DNA from: Diplosphaera chodatii
Lineage: Eukaryota > Chlorophyta > Trebouxiophyceae > Prasiolales > Stichococcaceae
Direction of reading: 5' to 3'
NCBI GenBank assembly: GCA_032358165.1
Contig: JAALGY010000036.1
Span: forward strand, 1,364,001-1,428,000
DNA: 64,000 bases
Shown here: positions 23,891-36,363 of the stretch, one piece after another
Layout: every line of letters begins with the position of its first letter
How positions within the stretch are numbered: the stretch's first letter is position 1
Position numbers and translations under genes: made by a program
Notes under the pieces: model-generated
What the model saw: the letters and a program-made list of their open reading frames with translations, nothing else
Told to the model about the DNA's origin: nothing
Databases searched by the model: none

Positions 23891-24168
23891 GGTGCACGCG
23901 AACTCGGCCAGCACTGCCTGCAGCACGCTAAACCCAGCGTTGCTTCGCCGCCACTGGGTAGAGCGCACCACCATCAAATAAAGCGTCGCTGTTCTAACAG
24001 CAGATAAGCTGTGGCAGCACCCATTGCCATTGGCGCATGCCTGCGTGCATTGCTGATTGTGGTGCCATTGACTGTGGTGGATGAGCACATAATGTGCTTG
24101 CCTTGATGAAGTCGCGATCGATGGGCTCGACCGGCGGCCACTTCAGGCCCAGCTCTGGAAAGGGTATG

Positions 24169-25126
24169 CTGCGAAGCCTGCTTTACTCCAGCAAAATCGG
24201 AATCAGTCATAAGAATCCTAAGCGGGGTTCATCCTCAACAAGGGCTGAATTTCTTACATTGCCAAGCTGATGCAGCTGGCAGTGTTGCTGAGGACATGAT
24301 TGCAAATGCAAGCTTTGCTGCCAGTTCCCACTTTCATGCGGCATTTTGCACTGCACCTGTGCCAGATGTCTTGCCTGCGCCCCCCACTCCTGGCTTTGCC
24401 GCCGCCACGAGGCATGCTGCAACGAACCTGCTGGAGGAGGCCACTATAACACACCTTACATGGAGGGCTCGCTTGCCAGCAGGCCTGGGTGTCTAGCTAG
24501 GGGTCTGTCTGGAGGACTGGCCACAAGTCAGCATGCTGCTCTGCTGTGGCGGCTGTGCAGCACCCTTGTGCCACCTAGCACTGCTGGCAGGATGGTCAGC
24601 GACGGGAATTGCTTGGTAACAGGAATTTGACTGCGTCAAGGTTCGCTGTCAAACCCGGGGGACACACGCGAGATACCCAATCAAAGAGAGCTGAAGGTTG
24701 GGTGTGTGCCCGATGTTTTTGGGTTCGCCTGTCAATAAGCTGGGCAGGGTTGCTGCCAGGGGCACAAGATGTGCTACTGTGTGTGCCACCATAAGCTCAG
24801 GGGATTGTGGTAGCCGCCAGGATGTAAGCAGCTTGCTGCTTTCGCTGCTGATCAAATGGCACTTTCGAAGCACCGCCAGTCCACTTTCTGGCGGTCAATC
24901 TGGATCGATAAGGGTGAGTGTATTCACAGTATCCAAGGAACTTTGTAGCATACCCCATTGCAGTGCTCCACTGCACTGAATGTGACCCAACATGCCAAGA
25001 TACGAAGAGTTTCACATACGTGCAGTAGTCGAGGCGCTGAAGCAGGCTTCGGTATCCAAACTGAGAATTTGCCGTCAGGCGCGCAGTGCGCAGGTGATTG
25101 TGTTTCAGTGCTGCAGCTTGCAACTT
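24169..25126. other. Stretch between aquaporin 5' end and TON2 3' end
   Basis: Should contain the aquaporin first exon and promoter. Short minus-strand frames with Met at 24422 and 24454 exist, but none joins convincingly to the exon at 24168. Confidence 0.4.
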
Positions 25127-28021
25127 TCACGCATCACCCAATACATCTCGTACTGCATCGAGCTCTCTCGCTGCCTCCAAAGTTGGCCATGCCGGTTCCT
25201 CTGCGACACCTGGCGGCACTGCAGCATCTGCCTCCGCCGCCAGAAGCATCTACATTTCAGAGGACATGTCCACTGGTGTCATCAAAGGCATTCCCGTGGA
25301 TCACGGTCAGACATGCTAGCTGCGCTAAGCGCAGACACAGCTGCCACAGCCATCACCTTTGTTACTGTACCCCAGCAATGTCGCACCTGAAATGGTGCCT
25401 CATACAAGCTCGTGAGAGGGGCACAAAAGCAACTGTCATCACGTCACAATTGGCGGACCCCACCTCCTTGCTGTCGTGCTCCCAGAAAGCCGCGACGTCA
25501 GCCAGCATGCCCACGATGTTGCCGCCGGCGCCGCAGCGCTGCAGATCCATCAGCGTGATGCGCTGTGCGCCTGCTGGCGCTGCCATGTCAAACACCTGAA
25601 ACATGCACACCAATGATGTCTCGCTCAACTTCAGTCGAACGACCTTGCGTGGAGGTTACAGCACAAAACAACACGCTTTAAAATTTACATGCGCCGGGTT
25701 CCATGCAGTGTCACATGCAACCACAGACCAAGCCGTTACGTGCAACCGCAGACGGAAAACAAAGCACCACTGCTGCGCCTGCCTGCATACTACAACCAGC
25801 CGTGCCCTGCCACAGCTGCCCTAGGCATGTCTGTAAGCTCACCTCCTGCACTACGTCGGCAATGCGCAGCTCGGTGTACAGCCCGCGGGCCAGCCACAGT
25901 CCGTGCACCTCCCGAAACCACGCCGCTACGTCCGTCTGCAAAACCCCAAAATATGCCTGGCTTTCACTCAAAGGCGGTCGACGCCTTGCCTCAGAGGTGT
26001 TAAACTGCGGATCGGCGCCCCACAGTCTGCCGTCGTTGACTGTCCTTCAGTTTTCCTGCAGATTCTGCTGATGGGAATGGAGGATACTCGCCTTGCCCAG
26101 GTGACCCTGCCTCCGAGAGTCCAGCACTGCCCAGAAATAGCGCAGCCCCTGGGCGGTGCCGCGGTGCTCCCACGCCAGCAGGAAGTCGAGAAAGTTGGTC
26201 AGGTCCATGCCTGCCGCCGGTGCAGGCGCCGCTTGGTCTTGGGCAGCGCTGCTGGGGACTGCCTCAGCAGCATACGTCTGGCCGGCATATTCGACTGCAG
26301 AGCCGCCAGTGGTGCTGGAGGCTGTGGCATGCTCCTCAAACACGCGTGTGGCAAAGAGGGCTGTGAGGTTGCCGCCGCTGAACCTGCAGCAGCAGGTCAG
26401 TAGCTGCCAAACTTGCAGGACTCAGCTGTTCATGGACATGATCTTTCCAGCAGCACGCAGATATATGGACAAATCACACTCAGCGCCACTGCACCGCGTC
26501 AGCAAATTACCTGACCAGGTCGTCAGGCAGCAGGAAGTTTCTGTCGCCTGCCAGGCCCTGGAACAGGCCCCACAGGCGCGCCGCTGTGCCTGGTGCAAAC
26601 CAGCTGCCGTCTTCATCACCGTCTTCAACCCCGTCCTCATGTGCCACTACTGCCTCGACAGGATCGCCATCTGGCACTCCTGCACATAGAGCTCTCGTGA
26701 ATCACACCCTGCCCAGCAGCAGCGTTGGCATTGCTTGTGCTTTGAATGGCAAGAAGCAAGGCATGTGACTCCCGTCTGCATTAGCACTGGTAACCTCAGA
26801 GCTTCCAGCAGCAGAGCGGGCACCCTGGGGCGCTGCGGGGTGGGGCGGCGCCGGCGCTGGCAGCTGCAGCAGCTCCGCCAGCACGGGGCTGAGCACCAGG
26901 TCCCTGATCCTCACCCTGCACAGGCGAACGATAATTTGAACAGGTGAGGCATGGGGTCAAGTTCTCAAACCGTCGCATTGGATGGCTTCCGAGAACCCAA
27001 GCTGGACTGCTTTCTTTTTTTACACACCGCCCAAGCTACACTTCAAGGCAGCAGGCGAGCCAGGCACGCACAGCCACCCTGTTACGTGTCCCTGCTCGGC
27101 GGTTGCAACAAAAGCTGGCGGACATCTTGGCACTAGTGATACAGGACACCTTCGCAGCATCGCGTCACCTGCCAGCCCGCCCGTGGAAGAACAGCAGCTT
27201 CCGCGCCGCGACGGCAGCATACAGCGGCGGCGGCAGGTGCCGCTCGAGATCCTGCAGCGCAGGCAGCTGCGTGGCCAAGGAGGCGATGCAGGCCGCCAGC
27301 TGCTCTGTCGTCAGCGCGCAGCCGCCAGCCTCGTCAAATGCTGCAAGATGGTGCCACTGCGCAAGGCAATGAACACCACACTGGTCTGTTTCAAGCAGGT
27401 CGTGAGCGGCCTGTCAGGCTGGGACTGAGGTCAGAGGCGACAAATGTCATGTACCGTGTCTGAACCAGGATGCAAGGGTTCAGCAAAACTAGCGATAATC
27501 CGAAGCACCATCACCAGCTCAAGCATGGCGGCGCGCCGGGTGAGGTATGTGTGCACAGCCGCAAGTGAAACTGTGCCGCCGGGGCCGCGGCGGAAGCGCA
27601 GGAAGGCGGAAGCCGACAGGTGGCCCGCCAGCTGTGGGGCGCAGCCCTCGGCAGCCTGCATGCTCATGGCAACAGACAACATCAGCATAGCTGCGCGGCA
27701 TTCAGGTGTCATGTTGAAAGCATGTAGTGCCGCAGCAATTTACTCATGGACCGCTGATGGACTGGAAGTGAACCAAACAGTCTTTGGACTGTGAGTGTTG
27801 ACTGACATGTATGCTGATGTCGGATATACCTGGCAGTACTGCACGTAGTCCAGGTGAGCGCCATTTGCTGGGCCTGCGGTGTCGTCAGTTCCGGTGCTGC
27901 TGTGCTGTGCGGCAGAGAGCAGGGCGTGCCATGCCTGCTGCAATGCCTCGTGATCCTCGTTTTGGGTTGAAAAGCGTGGATCAAGCTCCATCATGTCGTT
28001 CTCTGTGATGACGTGCCCAAG
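25127..28021 (-). CDS. TON2: PP2A regulatory subunit B'', TON2/FASS type
   Basis: Nine 3' exons chain: 27830-28021, 27515-27655, 27169-27356, 26788-26915, 26511-26679, 26092-26383, 25843-25935, 25464-25595 and 25127-25249 (TGA). Block by block they match plant TON2: SASAFLRFRRGPGG, YAAVAARKLLFF, RIRDLVLSPVLAELLQL, WFAPGTAARLWGLFQGL, GGNLTALFATRVFEEH, MDLTNFLDFLLAWEHRGTAQ, VAAWFREVHGLWLARG, VFDMAAPAGAQRITLMDL, GMLADVAAFWEHDSKE. Plant TON2 steers PP2A in the TTP complex that organises cortical microtubules and the division plane. The EF-hand acidic residues of plant TON2 are not kept (FDEAGGCALTTEQL and LAGDRNFLLPDDL), so calcium binding looks lost. There are Ala/Pro-rich inserts (26790-26850 and 26210-26300). 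The exon at 26092 ends AAG|GCGAGT, a GC donor. N-terminal exons upstream of 28021 are not resolved. Confidence 0.87.
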
Positions 28022-28636
28022 CTGCAAGTCTTTGTTCAGTGATTCATAACACAGGGTTGGTCTGACCGGCCGAGTCCAACGCGACAAGCTTTATCAGCCC
28101 GTAAGGTGCCCAGAGCAGATGAATATAGCTCCTAGATGATCAAACTCAGCACAAGCAGGTCTTGTCTGCCACTGCACCTGCACACGACCGGCCACGTGCT
28201 CTCAAGCTCAGTCCCGCAGGCGCCTCAAAAGCTTGATCAATTTCACAACACGAGCATCAAGAAACATCACGGTTTTGACCTGCCTGTGCTGGAGCTCGGG
28301 ACCCAGCAGTGCTGCAAATGGCTTCTGAATAGGCCCGCACGGCGACTTGTCCTTGGCATTGACGACACACGATCACTCATCATGCGGCGGTTCATCGGCG
28401 GCCAGCGATGGGCGATTTCACCCAGGCTGGCATGCTCCGCAAAATGACCTTGTACAACAGCTGACGACGGTGACGTTTCACGCCCAGCTTTGCTCACAGT
28501 ACTGACCACAGTGCAGGCTTCTGGCCGTAACACTTGCGTGTGACACTTGGCAGGCCAACGCTTGTGCCGGACGATACGGACTGGTGCAAGGACATGTAAC
28601 GCTTCCGCACCGGCCGGCGACAGGGTGCCAGCATAG
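28022..28636. other. TON2 5' region and upstream region of the Vps62-like gene
   Basis: A minus-strand Met at 28087 is in frame with the first resolved TON2 exon and may be the start. A minus-strand frame at 28267-28533 is a further candidate but does not match the plant TON2 N-terminus. The plus-strand gene starts at 28637, so the two genes are divergent with a short shared upstream region. Confidence 0.4.
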
Positions 28637-31600
28637 ATGGGCGTCAGCAGTATGCAGTTGCTGCTGGTGTGCTTCGCAGCGGCGCTGCTGGCGCCCTGCA
28701 GCGTCCTGGGTCAGGGTCCCAACCTGGACATCAGGCGGTGCTCCTTTCCGCCAAACGGCGGCAACAGCAGTAGCGTGGAGCTGCCTACAGACGGCTGCCC
28801 GCAGGAGCCGGAGACAAATGCGACGCTAGCGGCGGCGAAGGCGAACGCCTGGAAGTTTGCCCCATTCCTGCACATGCATCCTCTGGAGCCGTACCACCTG
28901 CAGGTGGGCTCCGAAACCCAAACACTCTGCTGATGTAGTCCAACTGACTGATCTGTGAACGCATCTGGACTCAAATTGCAGCTGCTGCTGCTGTGCGCAA
29001 TTGCGCTGTCAAGGATGCCAGCTGGCGGGTGACCCAGAGTGGGCTTGCGGCAGCGCCGCTGGCATGCGCATTTCGAAGCCAACGGCTAGGTTCTTGACGT
29101 GCAAATGCTGTTCTGTCAGCTTGAGACCAGGAGGGTGTGCATGCAGCAGCATGCTGCAGAATTGGCTGAGCAGCAGAGCGCACATGTACGCCAGTACAAT
29201 GGCGGTCCTGACAGCCTGCGTGCCTCGAAGCCCACCCTGCTTGCTGCAGCACAGTGGGAGGCGACCCGGAGAATGCGGATGCTGCTGCAGCAGCACCTGT
29301 GCAGCCATCAGAAGTGGTGGTACTGTGAGCTAATGTCCTAGTCAATGCTGCTGACGTGCTGAGCTGCACGCTCCTGAGTGCAGGATCCGGGCGTGTTCTG
29401 GGACGCGGCGACTCTGGTGGACGCCTTCAACCAGAACAAGGACCCCAACGACACGCTGGCGGCGTCGGGGCAGAGCTTCACCGACTTCTACCTCCTGTCA
29501 AGTGAGCATTGCAGCAGCTTGGCGATCGGGTTGCAGCGTCTTGAGTGCCAGCGTCCCTGCGGAAACGTGCACTGTGGGGCGGCAACGGGGTGCAGGTACA
29601 CCGGTGGAGACGACTCTGCTGTCGGCTGACGTGCAGGGTCCTTCATCACGATCAGCAACGCCACCAACAAGCGGGCGATCCTGGCGGGGTCGCCGATCAC
29701 GCGGGGCGGGCTGTCCACCGCCAAGGTGCTGCGTGGAGACTGACACGCATGTCACCGCCCTGAGTACATTACCCTGGCGACTTTCGGCGGCACTTGCGGC
29801 TGCAGCAAGGACAGGACCAGGTGCATGGGCATCTACAGCAGCAGGTGCTGCGTTGCAATGACATGCACGTGAAGCTGAAGCCAGCTGTCCGACATGCAGG
29901 TATACTACTCGGTTTTCGACCTGGATGAGCGCTACTGGGTGTACAACTACAACCTGTTCTACAGGTGCGCCACGTGTTGTGTGAGCTCTTATTCACACTG
30001 TGTACATGAATGGCAAGTGTGTTCTTCGCACAATGTTGACCTCCATCTTAGAGGGCGAGATGCTCCTCCTGCTCATGTGCGCGTCTCTGCCGTTGTGCAG
30101 CTTCAATGGGTGCTCCAACCAGATCCTGTCGCTGGCAATCAACGGCTCCTATGTGGACAGCCGCTACGTCATGTGCCCTGCTGGCATACACGAAGGTGGG
30201 GCCTTCAGTTGGGCGTGGTCGGTCATCAGCCCTAATGGACCATCAGATCCTTTGACCTGTTCCCGTTCCAGCTTCCGTGGCCCGCACAACATCTGGCATG
30301 CGCAGTGGAAGCAGAAGAGCTGCTTGCGTTTGAACCGCAGGCGATTGGGAGCGGGTCAGCGTGCTGGTGTGCAAGAATCAGCAGCGGGCGCGGCGGGTGG
30401 TGCTCAGCCAGCACGGCTGGAACCAGCACCTGAACTGCGACGAGGGGGAGTGCACCTTCAACGGTGAGCTGCCGGCACAGCGTCCGCAGCAGCATTTGGC
30501 TGGGTTCTCAGCCTTCAGCTGCAGTGGCGCGACCCCAGCGCAGCTCATGAGCTCGGGCTCATGTTCACCTGGCAGCTGACACACACTCAAACAACGCTGA
30601 TGGGCATGTGCTGCTGTGACTTTCCAGGGACTAACCCTGTGGTCTATTCGGCGCTCAACAGCCACGCCAACTACCCCACGGCCTCCCCCGCCTGGGTGTA
30701 TGCCGAGGTACCCAGGGCCCTTTGCCTGCCCACCTCCGCGCCTGTCTCCATATGCGAATCCACCACAGTCAGCCCTGCTCTTTCCTCATTCCATGCGCAC
30801 CCTTCTGCGCGTAGTGTGCTCATATCCCCACACTGGGGTGATGCGCCCCAGGGTGGCCACATGCCCAGGCTTCACTATAAACCCTGAAACCCTGCGCTGC
30901 AGGTCCGGCTGGACTTCCTGCCCAACCTGGACGGCGTGTTCATCGTGGACCGCACGCTGACGGGGCCGCTGCCGGGCGTCCGCTTCAAGCCCACGCCCAA
31001 TAACATTGGTGGGGCATCCGCACCCACCCAGGGGCAGAATGCATAGCTCCCCTGTGCCTCTTACAATATGCTCATGCATGTGCATACGACCAATGGATTC
31101 AGCAAGCTGCGCTTGGCGTCTGGTGCATGCCAAACAGCAGCGCTGCTGTTGCGCCCAGCACCTGCTGACCGATCGTGTCATCCATTCTGTAGTGTACCTG
31201 GAGACCGACCCCAACAAGGCCAATGGCACCGACCTCTGGGGTGCGTGAGGCTGTGTGCCCCCTGGGCATGTCGCATGTCAGATCCGTGTACACGAGCTGC
31301 CGGTTGACCAATGCATCGTGCATGTCCTTGCTTACACATAGAGTCATGGAGGCAGTCTGCGCCAGCACTGCTTCTCGTGACATCATGCTGGCCTGCCGCC
31401 TATGCTGGTGCTGGGGGAGGCTGCACTTTCTTCCCGCGAGCCAGCGAGTCACACCCTGAAGCACCCTGTCTGCAGGCGTCTATCTGGGGACCTGGGGTGC
31501 TCCGCTGGCCAAGCAGCCGTTCACCCTTACGTGCCTGACCACAAACCGTGAGTGCGAGCCGGGGAGCTTGTGGCAATGCTTGCTGCTGAAGGTCTGGCAC

Positions 31601-34600
31601 TGCAGGAGGTTTGCCCCACCCTGCAGCACACCGGAGCCAGCGTGCTGCAGGGTGGTGGAGGTGCGTGATTGTTGCCATCTTCATGTGGGAGTGACGCGTT
31701 TCGTGTCTGCAGAGACGGCGTATGTTCCGTGCCGCGAGAATGCCGCATACGCCAAGCTGCAGCAGGGCCTCGGCATCGTGGGCGGCAAGGCTGGCGGCGC
31801 CAGCGGTGAGGCTTTAGCACCAGAGACTCGACAGTGGTCATCGATCGTTCTTTGGGCAGCTGATGCGTGGCAAACCCTGCTCCAGGATAGCAACTGCGGC
31901 AGTTCATGGTTGCTATGGCACAGCATCTTCCACAGCTTGTGGTGCACTGCTCGTACAACATATGTGATGTGGGACCCAAGGACTTGGATTCTTCATTGCA
32001 GTGTCACCGCAGGATGGTTGGATGAGTACCATGCTGAAAATCCCTCACGGCGGGCTTTATGTCACGCCGCCTTGGCATGGCTTTCAGGCCTCTGCTTCTA
32101 GCTGCACAGGTTCGGGCGGCGGCATCAGCAGGGGTGATGGAGACGGCACCGCCATCGGCTGGAACCCGCTGGGCGGCAGCAACAGCACGGCAGCAGGAGG
32201 CGACGCCACCATCGGCAGCGGCGTGGCAGGCGTCAATAGCACTGATGTCGACGCCATTGCCAGCCAAATCACGAACGGCACAGCCAACAGCACGGTGCTG
32301 GGCGATGCCGGCAACCAGCTGATCGCGACGTCGGTGACCAAGGTGTACTCGTCCGACGGCGTGTCACCCAAGGGTGGGTCCGCCGCCATGCTGGCCCCAT
32401 GCCCGACTCAGCTTGCCTGACCGAAGCACGGCTGTACCACCATCAGATTGCATGCAAGCCTCCACAGATGTGCGTTGCAACATGAAGCCCATCTGGCGTT
32501 TCTGTTTGGAGGTAAGCACCGGGTCCACAACTGCCTGCAGAGCCCCTGGCAGGTGCCCCGCACCCACAGCACTCGGCCCCGCTGCCAGCCTCTGGCCACA
32601 CCTGACACTGTGCGGAGCCCCAATGCCGCGCAGGCCCCGTCACAAAGGACTACACCTACTTCTGGAGTCCCCCGGCGTCCTCCGCGTTGTGGAGTCCCCA
32701 GTCCGGCATCTTGGGGGCGCTGCAGAACAAGACGGCGCCCCCCGTGTGCCCAGCGTCTGGCGACCCGCTGTTGTCATTCAGGTTGGTGACCATCAAAGGA
32801 TTGGGGTCGGTACATGGCTCTTTGGTCACCCGCAAAATAGAGGGCTGCAAGGCGGCGGCGCCTCTGTGTGTTGCTTGCATGCCCTCCCTCAGGCACTGCA
32901 ATGCAACGAGGCCACCAGGTCGCTGAGAGTTTCGTACGATGCCGCAGGGTGCCCGTAAAGTGGCAGAATGACGATCTGTCACAGTACCTCATTGGCATCG
33001 TGGTCGGGGTGAGCTGACTGACCCAGAGGCTGTGGCTGTTGTGTAGGGAGCTGCATGCATGGGACTACCTCTTGCAGCGCTGCCCTCGCTCTGCGATGCT
33101 TGCAGCAGCTGGCGCAAAGCTGCATGCGGCTGCACTGCAACTCGCTCGAGGGTCACAACAATGAGGGCGGAGATGTGCCCATTGCTGTGCAGGTGCTTGC
33201 TTTCGCGGTGCTCATGACCCTGCTGCTGATGGTGCCGCCGATGATCTGGCCGAAGATCGCGAAGATCAACCTGGTGCCGACACAGTCTGCGGCAGAGCCA
33301 GAGTGAGCAACAGCCTCCGGACGCTGAGCAGTACTCTCAGTCTGCATAATCCGAGATGTGACGCTGCACACTGGCCGGAAGATGGTCAAACTGCCTGCAA
33401 CTTGAGTACCTTCTGGCTTGCATGTGCACACACATTGACAGCATCAGCGCTTCTGTGAACTGCTGCATGCTCGATGCTTGTGTGGGTGCCTCATTCGATG
33501 ACACCTAAACCCTGAATCATACCCCGCAGCCGGGAGGCGCTGGCGTCTGGGGACCGCCTCAAGGCGCTCATCACGCCGGTGGAGCACATCCTGCGCGTGT
33601 GCTGGGTCACCCTGGGCTTCCTGCTGTACGTGGGAGGTGAGCCGATGGGCCCGCTGCTGATGCTGCGGCTCTGAAGGCGCAGCGAGCGCTCGCTCGGTGC
33701 ATGGTGCCGGTGGCGTGAGTGGTGACCCATACTAACTTCTGGTGGCTGCTGGGGGCATTGCGGGCACTGAGCGGTGTTGCCCACCCTGCAGGGGCGGTGC
33801 TGGTGGGATTGGGATGCGACTCCCTATGGTCCACCCTACAGGTGTGCTGCGCGCAACTGATCATCGGGACCCCGTTCACGTGTGACAATCATGCATCCCA
33901 GCAGTGTATTAATTGGCATTGTTGCAGCACACCGTTGATACACGATGACCTGCCACCGCTGTCGCCAGTGCTGCTGCTGCTTCTGAAAACGCAACTGTGC
34001 TACGACAACCTGGCTACACAGCTGCCATACTCATGTCGCACGCTGTGGTGCAGAACCTGCTGTCGATCAGCCTGTGGAGCACGCTGCGCAGCATCTTCAT
34101 CGCTCTGCTGGCCATCGTCGGCGTTTTCGACCTGGTGAGGCTTCCACCGTATGCCCCGATGCTCGCAGCAGGGACGGCACCGCGGCAGGCACTTGTTATC
34201 CTGTAGCGACTGACACATCTGCACCAAGCACTGCCATGAGAGGCTCATGTGCACCGCTGCAGGTGTTCGCCATCATCCTGGCGACGCTGCACCCGCTGGA
34301 GTGCTGCCGCTTCTTCCCGCACCGCAGCATCAAGAGCCGCGCGGAGCGCGCGCCCCGCCGCGGCAACGTGACCAGCGCCCTGATGACAGGTGGGTGCTGG
34401 GGTGCAGCTGGCGTAGGGTGTCAGTGACAGAAGTCGGCGCTTCATGGTGCATTGCGCGCTGACAACATCTGCACCGAGCAATGGATGCATGCAGCAGGCA
34501 TGTCAGTCAGACCGCCAGCCGGCGGCAAGTTGATAGGCACAGGCAACACTGAGCATAACTAGGCACGTGTGGCGGAACTCCGCTCTAATACGTGGCCCCC

Positions 34601-35699
34601 GTCCTCTCTGCAGGGTGCATCCTGATCGTGGTCTCGGTCATCATCCTGCTGTTCGCATTCGGTGTTACAATCACCGTCATCCGCAAAGTGTTCTCCAAGG
34701 TGAGCTGGCCATGCCCGGTGCTGTCTGATCATGGACAGCGCGCGGCTGGGCAGAGCAGCACCCTGCATGGCTTTGTCAGCTGGAGTGCAGCATGCACTGC
34801 AAGGATGGTTGGGGTGCTGAGCTTGCTGTCATTTGGATAGCAACGCACTGCAGCCCCCAACCCTGAACTCATGTTTTACTTGTGGTCGCGGCTGCAGGCA
34901 TGCCGTACAGTGGTCAGCAGGGCGGAGGGCATCGTGGGCGGCAACTACTACTGCCTGAACCTCAAGCAGTTCGGCCTGGACCGCACCTACTGCCTCACCG
35001 ACGTCGCCATCTTCTGCAACAGGCAAAATCGCTCATCCCATACCATTTGACATCCCTCTGCTGCCCTCTGCAGCTGCTTAGCCAGCAGGATCTTCCGGGT
35101 GCATGATCGCACCGTGCACTGCGCAGGTGGGAGACGCTGAAGGTGAACTACATCGTGCTGGGGGCGGTGCTGATGCTGTGGGCGCACACGCTGTTCCTGC
35201 TGCTGGTCGCCCGCAACTTTGCGCTCACCCGAGAGTGAGCAGCCCTGAGCAAGCCCTAGGCCTCAAGCTGTTTGTGCCGCAGTGTCTGAGTTCAGTTGTT
35301 CAGTTGCAAAAGTCGACGTCTGCGGCCTTGTGCGGCATGCGTACGGAGTGCTCCCAGCGGCCAGGCTGCTGCCGAGCTAGCCTAGAGCTAGTCAGAGGAG
35401 ACCAGGGGCTACACCGTACTGCCTCAGCAAGGCGTCATGCAGAGTTTCCTCAGGACAAGCACGCGCTAGCTGTGGCAATCAGCTGAGATGGAACCTAGAC
35501 CGCCTCACCGCTGCAATCCGCAATCAGCAATCTATAGGATGCCTGTGAAGACTCTGACGAACGTACGTTTCGCTGCAGGTACCGGCTGCGGCATCCAGAG
35601 TGGGGCGTGGCGTCCGGCTACGGGGAGCGGTCCTCCAGGGCCGCCGCCACCACGCCCCCGGCCGCTAAGGTCATCGACCGCGACTCTGACGAGAACTGA
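28637..35699 (+). CDS. Vps62-like (PF06101) domain protein with a multi-pass membrane C-terminus
   Basis: A signal peptide (MGVSSMQLLLVCFAAALL) starts exon 28637-28903. Further exons chain in phase: 29384-29501, 29637-29725, 29900-29964, 30101-30195, 30341-30463, 30628-30707, 30903-31008, 31193-31240, 31476-31547, 31713-31805, 32110-32373, 32634-32781, 32948-33008, 33193-33302, 33530-33636 and 33792-33841. After one unresolved junction come an exon ending at 34134, then 34263-34389, 34614-34699, 34898-35022, 35127-35234 and 35579-35699 (TGA). The N-terminal half resembles Vps62/DUF946 proteins: KFAPFLHMHPLEPYHL, YWVYNYNLFYSFNG, then AGIHEG|DWERVSVLV, SQHGWNQH and NSHANYP. A Gly/Ser/Asn-rich linker (32110-32373) with several NxT/S sites follows, then about five or six hydrophobic helices from 32990 to 35220 and a short charged tail. 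About 740 residues. The role is unknown; a large luminal or extracellular domain on a membrane base is inferred. Confidence 0.78.
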
Positions 35700-36363
35700 G
35701 AAGCGCAACACCTGGTGACTGTACATGTGTGGCACCGATAATTGCTGCATGCCTGCCAACTGCACATCTGAACTGTACCGTAGCCTCGTTCGTTTTTTGG
35801 CAGCGGCAAGCTTGGAGGCTCCTAGCAATACCTTTGACAAATGTGCCGAATCAATCCAGAGTCTGAACTGGTCTGTTGCTGCTTTCTGCTTGGTACCGTA
35901 GAGCTCGTTACGATGGCAGTTTGGTGTCTGCGTGTGACGTGCGCATGTGCGCCAATATCTTGAAACCCACACTGCACTCAGTTCTACAGCGCCGCTGTTG
36001 CCAAGCAAAGCCCTCTCTGTGCTGTTCGTACGTCATGGATGGCTGCAGCATGACACATCAGCTGGTGCTGTGTGGACCAGCAGGCCTTGAACACGTCTGC
36101 ACCAAAGTGTGGGCACCTGCACGAAGCCAGGCTGGCAACAGGAAGCGGGACGCCTCAGCCCCAGCTTGGGCCCAAGTCACCGCCTTCCGTGCACCTGGCG
36201 AGCCCAATATTGCCCCGGTCCGAAAGGCAGCGTGCTGTGTGCGCCTGGGTAGGAACAACAGCACAACATTGCGATGACAACGATGCTGTGCAGCGGCCAG
36301 GCGCGGCTCGTGGCCTTCAGGACAAGTCGAGCAGTCCGACAACGGCTGTGTGTTGTGCGCAGC
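35700..36363. other. Intergenic stretch upstream of catalase
   Basis: Between the stop of the Vps62-like gene and the catalase ATG, same strand. I see no exon; it should contain the catalase promoter. Confidence 0.5.

Larger units (their letters stand above)
20569..24168 (-). pseudogene. Aquaporin (MIP family) with two in-frame stop codons
   Basis: Exons were read at 24102-24168, 23864-23917, 23634-23700, 23384-23488, 23138-23226, 22819-22857, about 22440-22661, 22141-22206, 21884-21965, 21676-21736, 21539-21555 (17 nt), 21316-21374, 20962-21087 and 20569-20721 (TGA). Their phases chain. The MIP core is intact: VLAEFACT, LLSIATVFGLTIGVLVF, GGHLNPAITLG (first NPA), IGGAILGSLFPYL, FVVFAATDKQR, PIDNCSIN|PARSFGPAVIGG (second NPA plus the aromatic/Arg filter region), DDHWIFWVGPISGGAW. 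However, a TGA (23888-23890) interrupts the first helix and a TAG (21696-21698) sits just before DDHW, where Trp is common in the family. Three introns start with GC. Loop C is unusually long and the tail carries extra Ala/Pro-rich exons. Either this is a young pseudogene, or the stops are sequencing errors, read through or edited. The 5' exon is not found. Confidence 0.8.

Noticed and set aside
27800..29700. Bidirectional readings of exon-like frames opposite TON2 and the Vps62-like gene as extra genes
   Set aside because: They lack conserved motifs and sit antisense to exons with clear family similarity.
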